DNA of 64,000 bases from Pelomyxa schiedti (GCA_020536535.1 JAHLWZ010000470.1:55584-119583); one strand, 5' to 3'; shown: positions 35,929-47,512, numbered from the stretch's first letter. Notes: generated by a model not told the origin, from the sequence alone. Numbers and translations are program-made.

Positions 35929-36123
35929 CCGGCCATTCACGTGGGCACGGCGTTACCTTTTGTCTCATATTGTGAGAAAGAGAGTCTTCCTGTTGTTTAT
36001 CATCGGACTTCAATTCCGCAAAAATCATCCATCGGATGAAAAAAGGCGAGACAGCGCGTTTCCTTTTTCCTCTCTTCGGCAAACAAACAAAAAACAAAAA
36101 CCCAGTGATCGAAGCACACAGAC

Positions 36124-38902
36124 ATGAAGAGTTGGTGGTCGCAAGCGGCAGCGCAGGCCAGTAAATTTGGAATTGCTATTCCAACTGGTGACTCCAAGTC
36201 ACACGAATCGCAGGACGAAAACAGTGCGTTACTTGTTGTCCCCTTGAAATTATTGGGGAAAACCTACCCTTCTTTTGCGTGCATTTATACGCGTAAAAAC
36301 AATGTCTCTTTAGTAGTGTTTGGTGTATTGTATTCTGTACTGATTCTGTTACATAAGTATCCATTACTGTCAAGTCAGTTTCACTGGCTTCTTCGGGGTC
36401 ATCCAATCCCCCACCACCCCCACCAAAACCCGCTGGATTGAATAATAGTATGGGATTGGCACCCGCTTCACCAGGCGGGGGCCCAACGATGGGACTGCCT
36501 CCTCCTCCCTCAAACTACCCAGATCAACATAGTGAGAACCTTTTATATACCTTTCCGTTTGACTAATTTTCCCCCCTCTCAGCAGTGTCACCGGCCCGCC
36601 CACAGCTGACACGTCAGGAAAGTGCCAGAGTTATGGTACCGGAACCTACAATTACGCCTGATATGGATGCGGAAACTGTAGCCATTCTGCGAAAGAGATA
36701 TGAGGAAGACTTGTGCGCCCAACCAAATTTTACTGTTCCTTCTAACACTGTTTCTAGACGTCGAGCAGAACAAAAAGCAATGCTCAGAAGAAAAGCTGAT
36801 GAACTCGAAAATGAGCATAAAATGGAGCTGGTACGTCGAGAAGCCGAAGACAGGAAAAGAAAGTATGCAGGAAAATATGTACCTTGAAAGTAAGGCAATT
36901 ATCCTCTAGGGCAGATTTTGACCATGTGCTGTTGGAAGTGGAGGACAAACTAAAGAAATTACAGCAAAGTGCTGAACAAGAAGCAAAAGAAAGAGGTTAC
37001 CCACTATTCCAAACAGGGTGATGGTATTTAACTCTGAGCCGATTATAGAGCGAAAGCAACAAGAACTTCGGTTACGTGAAGCTGAGCGCGTTAAACAAAT
37101 GAATGCATCTAAGCATCATGAGTGTGATGTTACAGAAGGTGCAGAGCGAACTCAAATACAACACAAGAGGCAAAATGAAGATAGAGAGCGCCAAGAGAAA
37201 AGGGAACAGTGGAGGAGAGAGGAGGAAGAGCGCATGCGTCGTGAGCATGAAGCAAGACTCAAAGCCCAAGAAGAGCGCGAGCGCCAAGAATTCGAGGTAC
37301 TTGGCCATTGGTCTGGTTTTATTTCATCTTTTTCAGGTTATCCAACAACAAAGGCGGGATGAAGACAAGAGGCTGGAAGATAAATTTGCCTCTGCACGAA
37401 AAGCAGAATTAGAACGAGTGGCATCAGAGGCATCAACAAGACAAAAGCAATTTGAAGACTCAGAAAGAGCGGAAGCAAGCGAGAAGGCAGTGGAGCTCGA
37501 GAAAGCTAAAAATGCAATTCTTCACCACCGACATGAACTGGAGGAAAAAGAGAGCAATGATATTCTAAACATCAAGAAAACTCGAGAAGCCTCTGATCTG
37601 GAATGGGCCGAGGGCGTAGCCAAAGTCAAAAGAGACAGAGAAGATATAGAGCGTATGGAACTAAAAGAGAGGGTACGTAGACAACAAGAGGATATTGAAC
37701 GAATGGAAGCCAAAGAAAGAGCTGAACGTGAGACTGCAGACAGGAAGAGAAGGTAGTACACATTGTATGTGAGAAAATTAAGTTTTTACGATGTAGAGAG
37801 CAACTTGAACGTGTGCGGAGGGAGCAAGAGCAGCTTGAACGTCAGGAAGTAGAAGAACAAGAAAGAAGAGAGAAAGAAGATAGAGACAGGCAGCTTCTTA
37901 AGGAACGAATTGCTACTGGTGTTTTATCTGGCAATACCACTTCTAATAGTGAGGTACCCGTTGTGATTCCACCGAAACCAGCAGCACTTTCCCAACCAAT
38001 GAATGTGAGTTATCTTGTCCCCTGTATTTTTTCACATGCATATTTCAGGAACCAAAAACGCCGACACCTCCAAATAAACCAGCCTTTTCTGTAGCAGTAC
38101 TTCCTCCCCTTCCAAATGCCACGCCAGCAAGAACCCCCTCCCCACCAACAACTTCAATTTCACTTGCCACACCCAACTCTGGTGCTCCTGCAAAGAAGCT
38201 ACCAGTGCCACCACCCAAACCGGTACGCCTGTGAGATGCTCACTTCCCAACAACTAACATTTTCTAGATGGACTCACCTGAAGTGGTTCATTCCCCTCCA
38301 ACACCCACACCTGTATTATCACCAGTATCACAACCTCTACCCACAACACCAGCAACCCCCACCCCACAGCCAACAGAAGCCAAGCTCAAGGCAGGGGGCG
38401 CTCCTGGAGGTATTACCCAAGTTATGCTTCTTTGATCACACTCACACCGTGTCAGGATTCAACGTTGCCATTATCACGCCCGAACAAAAGCAGCAGTATG
38501 CCGCGTTGTTTGCAAAAGCCGATATAGACAAAGATGGATATCTCAATGGTAATTTTCATTTTTTTTTTAAAAAAAAACCTCACACTCTATAGGACAGGAG
38601 GGCAAGGCATTCTTCGCTAAATCGAAATTACCATTTGAGCTGCTTGGTAGTATTTGGTATGCACTTTTCACCTAGAAGGTGTTCCCTTCCTTAAACACCT
38701 TCAGGAGAATGGCCGATTTTGATGGTGACAAGAAACTCAATCCAAGTGAGTTTGCAGTTGCCATGCACTTAGTTTACAAGTTGAGTTCCGTTCCATTCCA
38801 TTCCACTTTTATTAACGTTACAATCCCAGTTGCTTGCATCACCACAACGACTTACCGCAAAGCATCCCCGAGTCCCTAAAACAATCAGCCATGTCTTCCT
38901 AA
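36124..38902 (+). CDS. Coiled-coil protein with C-terminal EH domain
   Basis: Probably an endocytic or trafficking adaptor, since EH domains bind NPF motifs. It starts at 36124 with MKSWWSQAAAQASKFGIAIP, which may form an amphipathic helix. A Pro-rich stretch leads into about 400 residues of highly charged coiled coil (36650-37930), full of Arg/Glu repeats such as RRQQEDIERMEAKERAERE. A Pro/Thr/Ser-rich linker follows (37950-38400). The EH domain begins at ITPEQKQQYAALFAKAD, with first EF-hand DIDKDGYLNGQE, FELLGSIWRMAD carrying the ligand-binding Trp, second loop DFDGDKKLNPSE, and EFAVAMHLVY. The last exon gives NDLPQSIPESLK, the typical EH end, and TAA at 38902. Eps15 and Ede1 carry EH at the N-terminus and EHD proteins have a dynamin-like GTPase; neither layout is seen here. 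Confidence 0.8.
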
Positions 38903-39006
38903 ACCCCCTCCTATCCTTTCTAAATCGCTTTCTAAAAACTCTAGCTATTCATCTAAGCTTCTTGTCTGTTTTTTTTAACGTCTTCGTTCAAAACCCCACG
39001 AAGACG

Positions 39007-40797
39007 ATGAGTGGCAGAGGCGTAGATTACGACAAATTGAGGGAACTGCGTAGATCCATTCACGAACAGCCTAGATTAGCGTCATGTGAGGGCGATACGT
39101 GTGACACTGTGTTGTCGTTTCTCAGTCTGTCTCATGCAGACCCACCAGCGGTTTTTTTTCCCCCCCATTTGGTGTTGGAGTGTTGGGCAACAACTCATTG
39201 ATTGATTGATTCATTCATTCGTGGATTGATTTCCTGCACAAAGGGAGTCCATGTGGTGAAGAATATGGGAAAATCTGGATTGGCTATCATTTTTGATGGG
39301 GTGGAGGCTGGCCCATGTGTTTGTTTGAGGGCGGATTTGGATGCTTTGCCCATTTCTGAAGAACACATGCGGGACAGACTTCCATATACCTCTAAGGTTA
39401 AGGCCTTTTAGCTCAGTGAAAGGGAGATACATAACACTAACGTATCAGGTACCTGGAGTTTCTCACAAATGCGGTGAGCTCACTCCCTTTTTTACCCCCC
39501 GTCTTGGTTCTCTTCTTTTAACCCCGCTCAATCATATGTTCTCCCCAAATTCAGGTCATGATGGGCACACAACCATTCTTTGTGGCGTTGCTCAGAGCTT
39601 ACTGGAAAGCCCGCCAAGGCGTGGAAAAGGTGTCCTTCACACTCTTTTTCTTTCATCTTCTTTTTAGCTTATCACCTGGGAACAGTCGTTCTTCTCTTTC
39701 AACCTGCTGAGGAGAGAGGTTATGGGGCTCGGCAAGTAATACAGGATCCCCGTTGGAAATCTCACATAAATCCGTCCTTCATGTGTGCGAGTATCTCCTT
39801 AGCACCTTAATTACATCAAAAACAAGGTTCGGACTGCACAATTTACCTACCTTTGAGAAGCATGCCATCGTTTCTCGAAATGGTATCTTTGCCTCCGCTT
39901 CCACTGGTCTTACTGCCGAGTTCTCCGGGCAGTCTTCTCATGCATCACATCCTGAGGAGGTACAGTTTCTAAACCACTTCTCCCTGTAACCTTCGCAACT
40001 CACTCCTAGGGGCGCTCTCCGGCAATAGCAGTTGCCGCCACCGTTATGCAGTTACTTTCTATCCCTCCTTGCTTTACGGAATTTGGCAATGCCGCTTTAA
40101 TTACTGTCGTACATAGTTCTGTTGGCGTTAAGGTGGTATCCATTTCTAAAACTTTGCTGTTGACTTCCTGTAGGACGCTTTTGGCACGAGTCCCGGTGGC
40201 GGGATTGTGCAGTGCACACTTAGGAGTCATTCCAACGGCGACATGCACAAATTGAGGGAGCAATCTGAGAAAGTAATCTCTACCACTTCTTCATGCTACA
40301 ACTTAACCTCCAGTGTGAGGTAATATCCACACACACAAAAATTTACATCACTGACATTCCTTTCCAGCTACACTGACGAGTTTGATGCCTTACAGAATGA
40401 CTCCAACTGCGTGGACATGATTGTGGCTGCCTCCAAACAATGTGGTCTCAAGTCCATCAATCAGCCAATACCCATGCCGTGGTCAGAAGACTTCGCTCAA
40501 TACACGTATCCCTCCCCATCCCAACACAACGAAACGCCAAGGGGCACAAACTCTGATTCCCACAGGTCACTCTGTCCATGTGGCTTCTTCTGTGTTGGAA
40601 TGGGTAACTCAGCACCACTCCATGCCCCCGATTACGACTTTGATGACGACTTGGTGAGCTGCCACCCATCATAAACTCTTCTTCTTTACACTCAAACAAC
40701 CCACCCACCCACCCACCCAACCCTTTGTTTCTCACAACAAACAACGAAGATCATGACCGGCGTAAGAATGTTCCTGGCTCTTTTGGCTGCTTTTTGA
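39007..40797 (+). CDS. M20 family amidohydrolase / aminoacylase
   Basis: A metal-dependent hydrolase of the peptidase M20D type (hippuricase, N-acyl-amino-acid or IAA-amino-acid hydrolase). Reading starts at 39007 with LRELRRSIHEQP, the family N-terminus. The first metal site is CVCLRADLDALPISEE. An intron splits KCG from HDGHTTILCGVAQ. The next parts are TVVLLFQPAEERGYGARQVI with the catalytic Glu, and FGLHNLP. The dimerisation domain has GIFASASTGLTAEFSGQSSH and FGTSPGGGIVQCTLRSHS-like sequence. The last exons carry MPWSEDFAQY, FFCVGMGNSAPLHAPDYDF with the last metal-ligand His, and a short hydrophobic end with TGA at 40797. All metal ligands are present. The substrate is not known. The family is common in bacteria and plants, so its origin needs a tree. 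A CCCA/ACCC microsatellite sits inside the last intron (about 40699-40722). Confidence 0.85.
40699..40722. repeat. CCCA/ACCC tetranucleotide microsatellite
   Basis: About five copies of a CCCA unit, lying inside the last intron of the M20 hydrolase gene. Confidence 0.8.
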
Positions 40798-40908
40798 TTT
40801 TGACAGCTGACACTACAACCCTGCTTGCCAGCAGATCCAATCTATCTCCTATCTGCTGGTTTTGGATTTTTAATAAAAAGACAAAACTTGTTAATTAAGG
40901 TGGCAACA

Positions 40909-42674
40909 ATGTGGGGTATGCCAAGAATGGGCAGTTACTACGGCTCGTGGGGTGGTGTCGGAAGCTACAGCGAGATGCCGGCGCCGTCGAGCTCGGGGGG
41001 GTCTTCGTCTTCCTCCCCCTCGTCGGCGTCGGACACTGCAGGCAAGACGGCGGTCAAGTCAAAGGCATCGGGGGCCGCCCCAGCCGCAGCGGCAGCCGCC
41101 GCCTCCTCCTCCGCGGTCGGCTCGTCCCCGCCGTCTCCGTCTCCTTCGCCGTCTCCGTCGCCCCCTTCCTCCCGCTCGTACATGTCGTCCGCAGCGGCGA
41201 CGCCCCCGCCGTCTTCATTATCACACTGGGGACGACCCATGGGACCTCCTGCGCTGCCTCCGCCGTCGTCCTCGTCTTCTTCGTCTTCTTCGTCTTCATC
41301 GTCGTCGTCGAAGCACGGCGGCGGTGGTATCTCGTCATCGTCGGCGGCGGCGGCGGCGGCGTCGAAGGAACGCCCGCGCGAGATTGGGTCAAATCACGCG
41401 TCGCATTCCCATCCTCATGCTCATTCTCACTCGCCGCCGGAGGAGGAGGAGGAGATACTGGCGGGGAAGAAGAGGCCTGCTGCCAGCTTGCTCAAGAAAA
41501 CTGGTTCAAACAAGCATGGTGAGGCTGATGCTGATGATGACAGTGATGACGGCGACGAGGATGATGCCGGCTATGGCAAGGAGAAAGAGGGAGTGGTGAA
41601 TAGGCCGAAAATCAGGAAGTCGCTGCTGTCTCAGAGGGAGCGGGAGCGGGACATATTTCAGGTTGTGCTAGTGGATACACCCAGACCGGTAAAGCCAATC
41701 CTTAGGCTGTCTTGTATGTCGCCCCCACTTGCAATTTAACTTATCTCGTAATTTTCGCCTTGTGGGATAATTTCTAACTGTTCAATTTTTTCCTCTCTGC
41801 TTTCTCTCTGCTCGAGTACAGCCAAGGAAGTATCTCTTACTTGCAGGAAGGTATTTACTTGGTTTTTGAGTCACACACTATGTTATTAAAGCCGGCAATC
41901 AACATCGATTAGGCCTATATGTTGTCCAGGAAACGTGAAGGAGAGCACCAAGTTCGTGTAGAGGAGGCAATTAATGAGGTTGAAGAACCAGAGGAAGAGG
42001 AGGGAGAGGGAGAGGGGGAGGAGGAACCGGCAGAAAAAGAAAAAGGGTCTGAGGTAGAAAAAAAGTCGTCTCACAGTAAAAGGTATCTCGCTCTGACACC
42101 CTACCTTTTTGAATGACATTCATTTTCGTAGTAGAAAACCAAGCAAACCAGGGCTCATTCCTGAGGTCTGTACTTGGAATAGTGGTTGTACATAAACTAA
42201 CCGTTCGTATAGAACATTTTGGAGGAGCTTAGCACACCACAACATACTTTTTTAACCGGCCTTCTTATGGATCAACTGAAAGAGAAGCTTAGGTATGAGC
42301 TTACCTCCTCCGTACTTACAGTTGACTCTGCTATAGGTCAAACGAATGCAGTGTCATTGGTTGCAAGGCAGATCTCCAAAGGCGCGTTGCTTTCAACTTC
42401 ATACATGGAACTGCACCCCATTGCCCTAAATGCACTGCTCTTACTAAACGCACAGCGACAGGTTTCCTCTTCACTTGGTTAAATTGTAGTGACACTTCTC
42501 CAGACAAATTCCACTGCCGTAAACACTGCAAGGCACACCACCTCAAATCAGTTCCGTGGAAAGTGCTCCCTGCAACTGACCCCCTCTAGCTTTCGTGCCT
42601 GCTTGACTGTACTCCTAGCACCAAAAATTCTTAATTCTTTATTCCTTGTGCCATGCAGAAATTCATGGGCATAG
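40909..42674 (+). CDS. Low-complexity Ser/Pro/acidic protein, unknown
   Basis: No family recognised. From the ATG at 40909 the first exon codes MWGMPRMGSYYGSWGGVGS. Long runs of Ser, Ala and Pro follow (a pure Ser run at about 41262-41310), then a His/Ser patch (41395-41435), acidic patches and a Lys/Arg-rich segment. Short exons follow, including EGEGEEEPAEKEKGSE (about 41990-42060). After them comes the only ordered-looking part (about 42215-42470): FLTGLLMDQLKEKLRYEL and MELHPIALNALLLLNAQR, which are helical. The frame beyond about 42460 is less certain; one path ends at 42674. The composition (basic/acidic blocks, poly-Ser) suggests a nuclear protein. That is only an inference. GC content is very high in the first exon and falls afterwards. 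Confidence 0.5.
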
Positions 42675-42770
42675 TTCGAAAAAATCAATTTCTTTTGTGA
42701 AGATTTTTCAAACACACCCAACATTTTTTGCACACGGAATTTACAAATGATGCTGAAAGGGCAGACGGGA

Positions 42771-44011
42771 TCAATCCAGAACAACCAAAGAACCTTTTTT
42801 CCGCCAGTGTTCCCTGAGAGGAAACTTGAATGAGCGCTTCATCACCCAGAAATGCTTGAGACGAGACCACAGGTGGAAATCACCCACCATAAGGAGCAAC
42901 AATACGGCAAAGAGAACAACAAGCATCGGCGCAAAGGCCTGTGAGAAGTTAGTCAAGTATACCTATCAGACTGCAAAAACTTTACCTCCAGATAGAACTT
43001 GATCCTTCTAGATCCCTGCAACTTGAGGCACAGCAGAATCTCAATGGTGATGAAAGGTGATGACGCCACAAAAACCATTGTGGTCATGAGAAGGCCTGAC
43101 CGGAACCAACTTGGGTTCCTTAAGGAAAATTAGCATCGAGGGGACTCTGCGGCTATAAAACTAACTGGTAGAAGTGTGGGTCACATAATGTGAAAGCCGA
43201 TACAAAAGCGCCAATATCTATTAGCCACAGGGGGGAAAACACTGCCCAAGAGCTCCACTGCATGATGCCTTGTAATCTGAGTAAAGAGAACACCTAAAAA
43301 GAAAAAATTAAACGGGAAAAAAGATCCACGGGACGATACCAAGAAAAAGAAGAGGGCACCTGTGCAACCAGCCAAAAACATTTTCAGAACTTTGTTCTCA
43401 AGTTCCTTGACAACTATCTCGCGAACGAAAATGAAGGCTAGTAGGGAATTTGCAGCAAAAAGTGGTGTAAACGTGAAAAATAATCCGTATACAAAGGCAT
43501 CAACCTAAAACTGAATGAAAAGAACAAAGATGAACTGGTGAAATACCTCAAGACTTATACAAGCAAATGGCGGGAACAGAGTCATTACAATGGTGAGAGC
43601 GAACCACACTGTACACTCGATCTTGGCCATTTAGATATGAAGAAGTAATGACTAATTATACTTTATCGTCACTGAAGCAAGAGCAGAACAAGTTGATCCA
43701 TCCAAATAGACAGCGTGACATAAATTCCTTGTCCATAAAGTCTCTCACAAAAAAATACCACCACAGCGCCGTGGAGCCAAGAACCATTATCGTGAGCAGC
43801 CAGCAAGGTATAAGAACAAGACCCCTGGAAAAGGTCAGTTTCTTGAAGACCATCACTTCAACATGTGAGAGTAATACCAGTTCCAGTCTATGAACTGATC
43901 CATCTTCAAGACAACAAAACACCCAAGAAGGAGCCACAATATCACACTCGCATAATCGACGAGTGGAGAATTGAAAAGCCTCAGAAAGAATACAAACTTG
44001 TAGGAAACCAT
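42771..44011 (-). CDS. TMEM185-like multi-pass membrane protein
   Basis: A small multi-pass protein similar to TMEM185A/B. The ATG at 44011 opens MVSYKFVFFLRLFNSPLVDY, followed by LWLLLGCFVVLKMDQFIDWNW. After introns come further helices such as LVLIPCWLLTIMVLGSTALW and ALTIVMTLFPPFACISLEVD. A second internal-repeat unit is VFSLLRLQGIMQWSSWAVFS followed by PLWLIDIGAFVSAF. TMEM185 shows the same repeated pattern of a helix ending in RLDGIIQWSYWAVFAPLW. The last helix is APMLVVLFAVLLLLMVG and the reading frame stops at 42771; the exact final exon is uncertain because a second frame is also open to 42685. The molecular function of this family is not established. The start is 113 bp from the end of the F-box gene on the same strand. 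Confidence 0.65.
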
Positions 44012-44123
44012 TTCCTTGTGATTCTCAGAAAAAAAAAAGTGTTCTAAGGGAAAACCTGTAGGTCCAGAATTTTCTCTTCAAATAAGAAGTTCAACTTCGA
44101 TTGATGTGAGTAATTGCTTGAAT

Positions 44124-45435
44124 TTATTCTTTATCCCTTACTTGTTTGTATTCTTCATACTCTTGTTGTTCAGCTTCAGTGGAGCCTTGAACCTGGGGGC
44201 AAATATGTCCCAAGAAAAAATGAAACCAGCTTCTTACCACACGACGTCTATGTGACATCTTCCACTTGCGAATTAGCCACTTTGTCTTGTACAGCTGTTT
44301 ATAATCTCTGTTTTCCATACATATATCAGTTTCCTAAACCAAAAAAATTGTTTTCCTCAAATCGGCCTGGGGAAAAAAAGTACATCAATTTCAGGAGTCA
44401 ATTCAGCCAAACAGATTTCTCTCCATAATCTGTGGTCCTCTGATGCATCTCTCCAACGGTGTGACACCAGGGTAACTGGAAAATGATTTGTAAGTGCGAG
44501 TGCTTCCTCAGGCAGGAAAATAACCTGCACAAAGGTCCTGCATCCCTAAAAACGAGAATATAAGCATGCATATTTCGTAAGGTAAAATTTCCAAAGGGTC
44601 CTGTCATGTGGTTACTTTTGATTTTTTTCGAGTTGGATGATACCATGGCATTTCGTAGCCTTCTCCTCTGCTCACAAGAATCTGAGCCATACCTTAAGTG
44701 ACCTCGTTTTGCAGTCCGTAGAGATGACGGAGTTGCAGGTGGAGTGAGTGGAATAGCACTCTCCATGGACGGGACCAACTCGTAATTCTGAATTTGCCCA
44801 GGGCTTCCCATAGTGACTAAAGCGCTACTTGTAGTCGTGGTTGTTGTGCTAGCAGTGGTTGCACCATCACTTTGAGGGTCATTCCCATTCGCATTAGTAT
44901 TGTGATTACCAGTGCCGCTCAACGTGGTTTCAACCTCGTCCACGTAGTCATTGTCAGAATCATAATCATCATCAGAGTCCTCATCGCCTCGCCTATGAGA
45001 GCAGCCACGTTGGGCTTTTGAATCGCCATAAATGGAAATTGACTCTAGTGCCATTCTCAGTGAATCCACACTCGGCGGCTGCGGCAGCGAATCAAACACG
45101 CCGCGAGCGCGGATTTCGAACGAACTCCTCTGCGAGCCGTGCGGAGGCGGCGATGGCGACGACGCCTTTGTCGGCGATTGCATGGCGGAGAGGCATCGTC
45201 GGGCGGCGCTCGGCGATCGCGGCGGCGGCGGAGAGCTACGTGAGGGAGGGGAAGATCTGGGAGCGCCGGGGGGCGACGGAGATGGAGATCTCGATGAGGA
45301 CGAGGAGGACGACGAAGGGGATGGCGAATGCGAGGGGATCAAAAGTGCGTGCTCCGCGTAGTCTTCCTCGCCTTCGTCCTCACCACCGACAGTGCTACTT
45401 ATAAGATTAACCACGGAATGAAGGGTGGCGTCCAT
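44124..45435 (-). CDS. F-box-like protein with disordered acidic N-terminus
   Basis: A candidate substrate adaptor of SCF ubiquitin ligases. The first exon, from the ATG at 45435, codes about 280 residues of low complexity: a long Ser/Pro run (about 45240-45350), an acidic patch SDDDYDSDNDYVDEVE, then Thr/Ser-rich sequence. Across short introns near 44500 and 44560 the sequence reads TNHFPVTLVSHRWRDASED followed by HRLWREICLAEL. This pattern (Leu/Val-Ser-x-x-Trp-Arg, then LWR and a hydrophobic Cys-Leu) is the C-terminal half of an F-box. The segment after the next intron, YKQLYKTKWLIRKWK, is also typical of the stretch after an F-box. The frame ends with TAA at 44124. The N-terminal helix of the F-box is less clear. 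No WD40 or LRR substrate domain follows. Confidence 0.6.
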
Positions 45436-45735
45436 CGCCACCAATCAAACAAAAATTGTAATTTGTAGTTCAACGGCTTCCAAACAAAACGGGAAAAACA
45501 CGGGGAGGTTCCGCAAACTGTTTGTTACTGTGACCAGAACCCCACGGTGATGCAAACAAACAAACTTCCTCAGATTCACACGGTGTCACTCAGAGTGCCA
45601 TCCAGGTTCGCTTTTGGAAAGACCTGGGAAATCCAGGTTGAACACGATCGCCTACAGCTACAGCAAGAAGGACCAAATTTGACAACTTCATCACAAACTC
45701 AACTTGTGTTTACAACAGAGGCCCGGCCAGTGAGG

Positions 45736-45890
45736 CTGAAAAAAAAAACCAACACGGGCGAATGGGGGAGCAAGATCCCGCTCCCCCGAAGGTTTTTTCG
45801 GAAAGGACCACGTGCCTGTTGGGTATCGAACCCTTCGGGGTGAAGCTTTTCGTCGACCGGGGTCAGGTACCAACCTCACTCGCACAATTT
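45736..45890 (-). ncRNA. Candidate Pol III transcript (tRNA-like B box, hairpin, T-run)
   Basis: Within a 575-bp gap between two divergent genes, the minus strand shows several Pol III-like signs. GGGTTCGATACCC at 45821-45833 is one base away from a B-box consensus. GGTTGGTACC lies about 40 nt before it, where an A-box/D-loop would be. A perfect 8-bp GC-rich hairpin (45764-45787) follows downstream. It is followed by ten T residues on that strand (45739-45748), a good Pol III terminator. A cloverleaf cannot be folded: the T-stem breaks after three pairs. So it is not an ordinary tRNA and may be a tRNA-like ncRNA, a SINE or chance. The start and end given are approximate. Confidence 0.3.
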
Positions 45891-46010
45891 TTTATCCAAG
45901 ACCTGCTCGTTATGTACAGCGAGATGTACCCAAAAACGGGCTTATGGGTCGGGTTTTTTCCGTCTGCTCGCTTTGGTGCTTGATGTGCGGAAGGAGAATT
46001 GGAGAAAAAA

Positions 46011-47294
46011 ATGTCGGGGTTGGCAGCTGTTGTGCCGCCAGGCAGTAGTTCCCTGCTCAGCCAGATCCACGAAGCATGCGGCAGGATCCCCAGTTCGATA
46101 GAGAATGACCCGGAGGACGAGTCGGCCTTCCGGTTGCTGGACTCCCTTTTGTCTCGCTACGATGGTGCGGTCGACTGGGCGATGCTGTCATCGGCGTGCA
46201 CGGCCGGAAACCTGCGGGCGGTTACTGCGCTCCTAGATCGCGTCGCGCGCCTCGACTGCATCGGCAACACCACGTGGGCCGACCCAGATCCCGCCGCAAT
46301 CGCGTCGGCGAACGCGCGCGAACCCGGCGCCGCAGATCCGGACGCGCCGGCGCTGGTGCCGCACCCGCTGTGGATGGCCGCGGGCGGCGGGCACGTCGCG
46401 TGCGTGTCGGCGATGCTCGACGCCGACGACAAGCGCGGCAGCCGGATCCCGTGGCGCTGCCTGGCTCAGGCTCTCGACATCGCGCTGCGGCGAGACAGGG
46501 GAGATGTTGCGGATGTGCTGCTGAGCAGGAGGAGCCCGGCGGCGGCGACCGCGACCGCGACCGCGACCGCGACGGCGGCGGCGAGCGCGTACAAGGAAGT
46601 GGTGGCGTCCGCGCTCCCGGCTATGTTTACGTTCCGGAACCACGCTGCGCTGGCGGTGCTGCTGGCGAAAAACATGGTGGCGCTGGACGTGGTCGCTACC
46701 GCAGAGAGCGAAGCCGCGGACAACCCGCTGGAGGCGCTGGCGGCGCTCGGCATCGACGTAGCTAGCGCCAAGAGGCCTGGCGCAAAGGACACTACCTCCG
46801 GCCAGAGTATGGAAGAGGACGTGGTTCTTCTGGCATGCAAGAGTGACGATAGGGACGGGGTCATGATGCTACTGGAAGCAGGGGCGCCGGTACCTCCTGG
46901 CTCACTGAGGGAAACCAAGCTAGTGGCGATGATGGGTTGGGGCTGCCTTTACCAAGCATTACAGAAACAAAAGGACAAAATCGCAGAAACCACTACACCT
47001 ACACCTACGCAATTAAATACCAACACAACTACACTACAAAATACCCCCCAGTCCGAAGCGGCGGCTGCACAAGTGCCCTCGCAACCAGTTCCAATCAAGG
47101 ATATGACAGTAACCGAACTTGGGCAATACATTACCCAGAAGTACCCCAAGCTCGCGGACTGTGTCCCGCTGTTTCAACAGGAGAAAATTGACGGCTCAGC
47201 ATTCTTGATGCTAACTCAAACAGACCTCAAGGAACTCGGTTTACCAATGGGTCACAGGAAGAACCTATTGGCTGTGATTGCATCGGCACATTGA
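46011..47294 (+). CDS. Ankyrin-like and SAM domain protein, single exon
   Basis: An intronless gene of 427 codons starting at the ATG at 46011. The N-terminal two thirds are very GC-rich and read as degenerate ankyrin-type helical repeats: WAMLSSACTAGNLRAVTALL, PLWMAAGGGHVACVSAMLD, LDIALRRDRGDVADVLL and LLACKSDDRDGVMMLLEAGA. A hexanucleotide run (46545-46574) makes a Thr-Ala repeat inside the array. A Thr/Asn/Gln linker follows. The C-terminal SAM domain has DMTVTELGQYITQKYPKLA, LFQQEKIDGSAFLMLTQTD and LKELGLPMGHRKNLLAVIA, the canonical five-helix pattern. SAM domains mostly mediate oligomerisation or protein docking, so a scaffold role is likely. The lack of introns among intron-rich neighbours is notable. 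Confidence 0.8.
   Translation: MSGLAAVVPPGSSSLLSQIHEACGRIPSSIENDPEDESAFRLLDSLLSRYDGAVDWAMLSSACTAGNLRAVTALLDRVARLDCIGNTTWADPDPAAIASANAREPGAADPDAPALVPHPLWMAAGGGHVACVSAMLDADDKRGSRIPWRCLAQALDIALRRDRGDVADVLLSRRSPAAATATATATATAAASAYKEVVASALPAMFTFRNHAALAVLLAKNMVALDVVATAESEAADNPLEALAALGIDVASAKRPGAKDTTSGQSMEEDVVLLACKSDDRDGVMMLLEAGAPVPPGSLRETKLVAMMGWGCLYQALQKQKDKIAETTTPTPTQLNTNTTTLQNTPQSEAAAAQVPSQPVPIKDMTVTELGQYITQKYPKLADCVPLFQQEKIDGSAFLMLTQTDLKELGLPMGHRKNLLAVIASAH
46545..46574. repeat. GCGACC hexanucleotide repeat in coding sequence
   Basis: Five near-perfect GCGACC units in frame code an Ala-Thr repeat in the single-exon SAM protein. Copy-number change by six bases would keep the frame. Confidence 0.85.
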
Positions 47295-47512
47295 GCCGTT
47301 TTCGCCCTTGTAGATTTATATTGTACCCCGCAACTGCGGTCAAACGTGACGTGGAAAAATATTTCATAGCTTTATAAGCAGGAGATTTTCGAGCCATTTC
47401 AATGCATAATTAAGTAAAAATTCGAAGCGGAGGGCCATCAAAAACAAACAACACCAAAACAAAAAAAAAAACAAAGCAAAGAAATTTCCTTCTTTGAACG
47501 ACAATACCAGTA

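Noticed and set aside
40965-41599. Long open frames in other phases and on the minus strand inside the Ser/Pro/Ala exon
   Set aside because: They are shadows of GC-rich repetitive codons of the plus-strand gene, giving Arg- or Gly-rich nonsense.
42771-45435. One large gene joining the F-box exons and the membrane protein
   Set aside because: A TAA at 44124, a fresh ATG at 44011 with a TMEM185-like start, and unrelated domains argue for two genes.
45547-45843. A 98-codon plus-strand open frame in the gap before the SAM gene
   Set aside because: It overlaps the hairpin and T-run region, has no domain or splice context, and its composition does not look coding.
45800-45890. An ordinary tRNA gene on the minus strand
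   Set aside because: There is a T-loop-like GGGTTCGATACCC, but the T-stem has only three pairs and no anticodon or acceptor stem can be formed. Kept only as a candidate Pol III RNA.
46196-46918. Long alternative frames inside the SAM protein gene
   Set aside because: They arise from high GC content. Only the 46011-47294 frame has ankyrin and SAM patterns.
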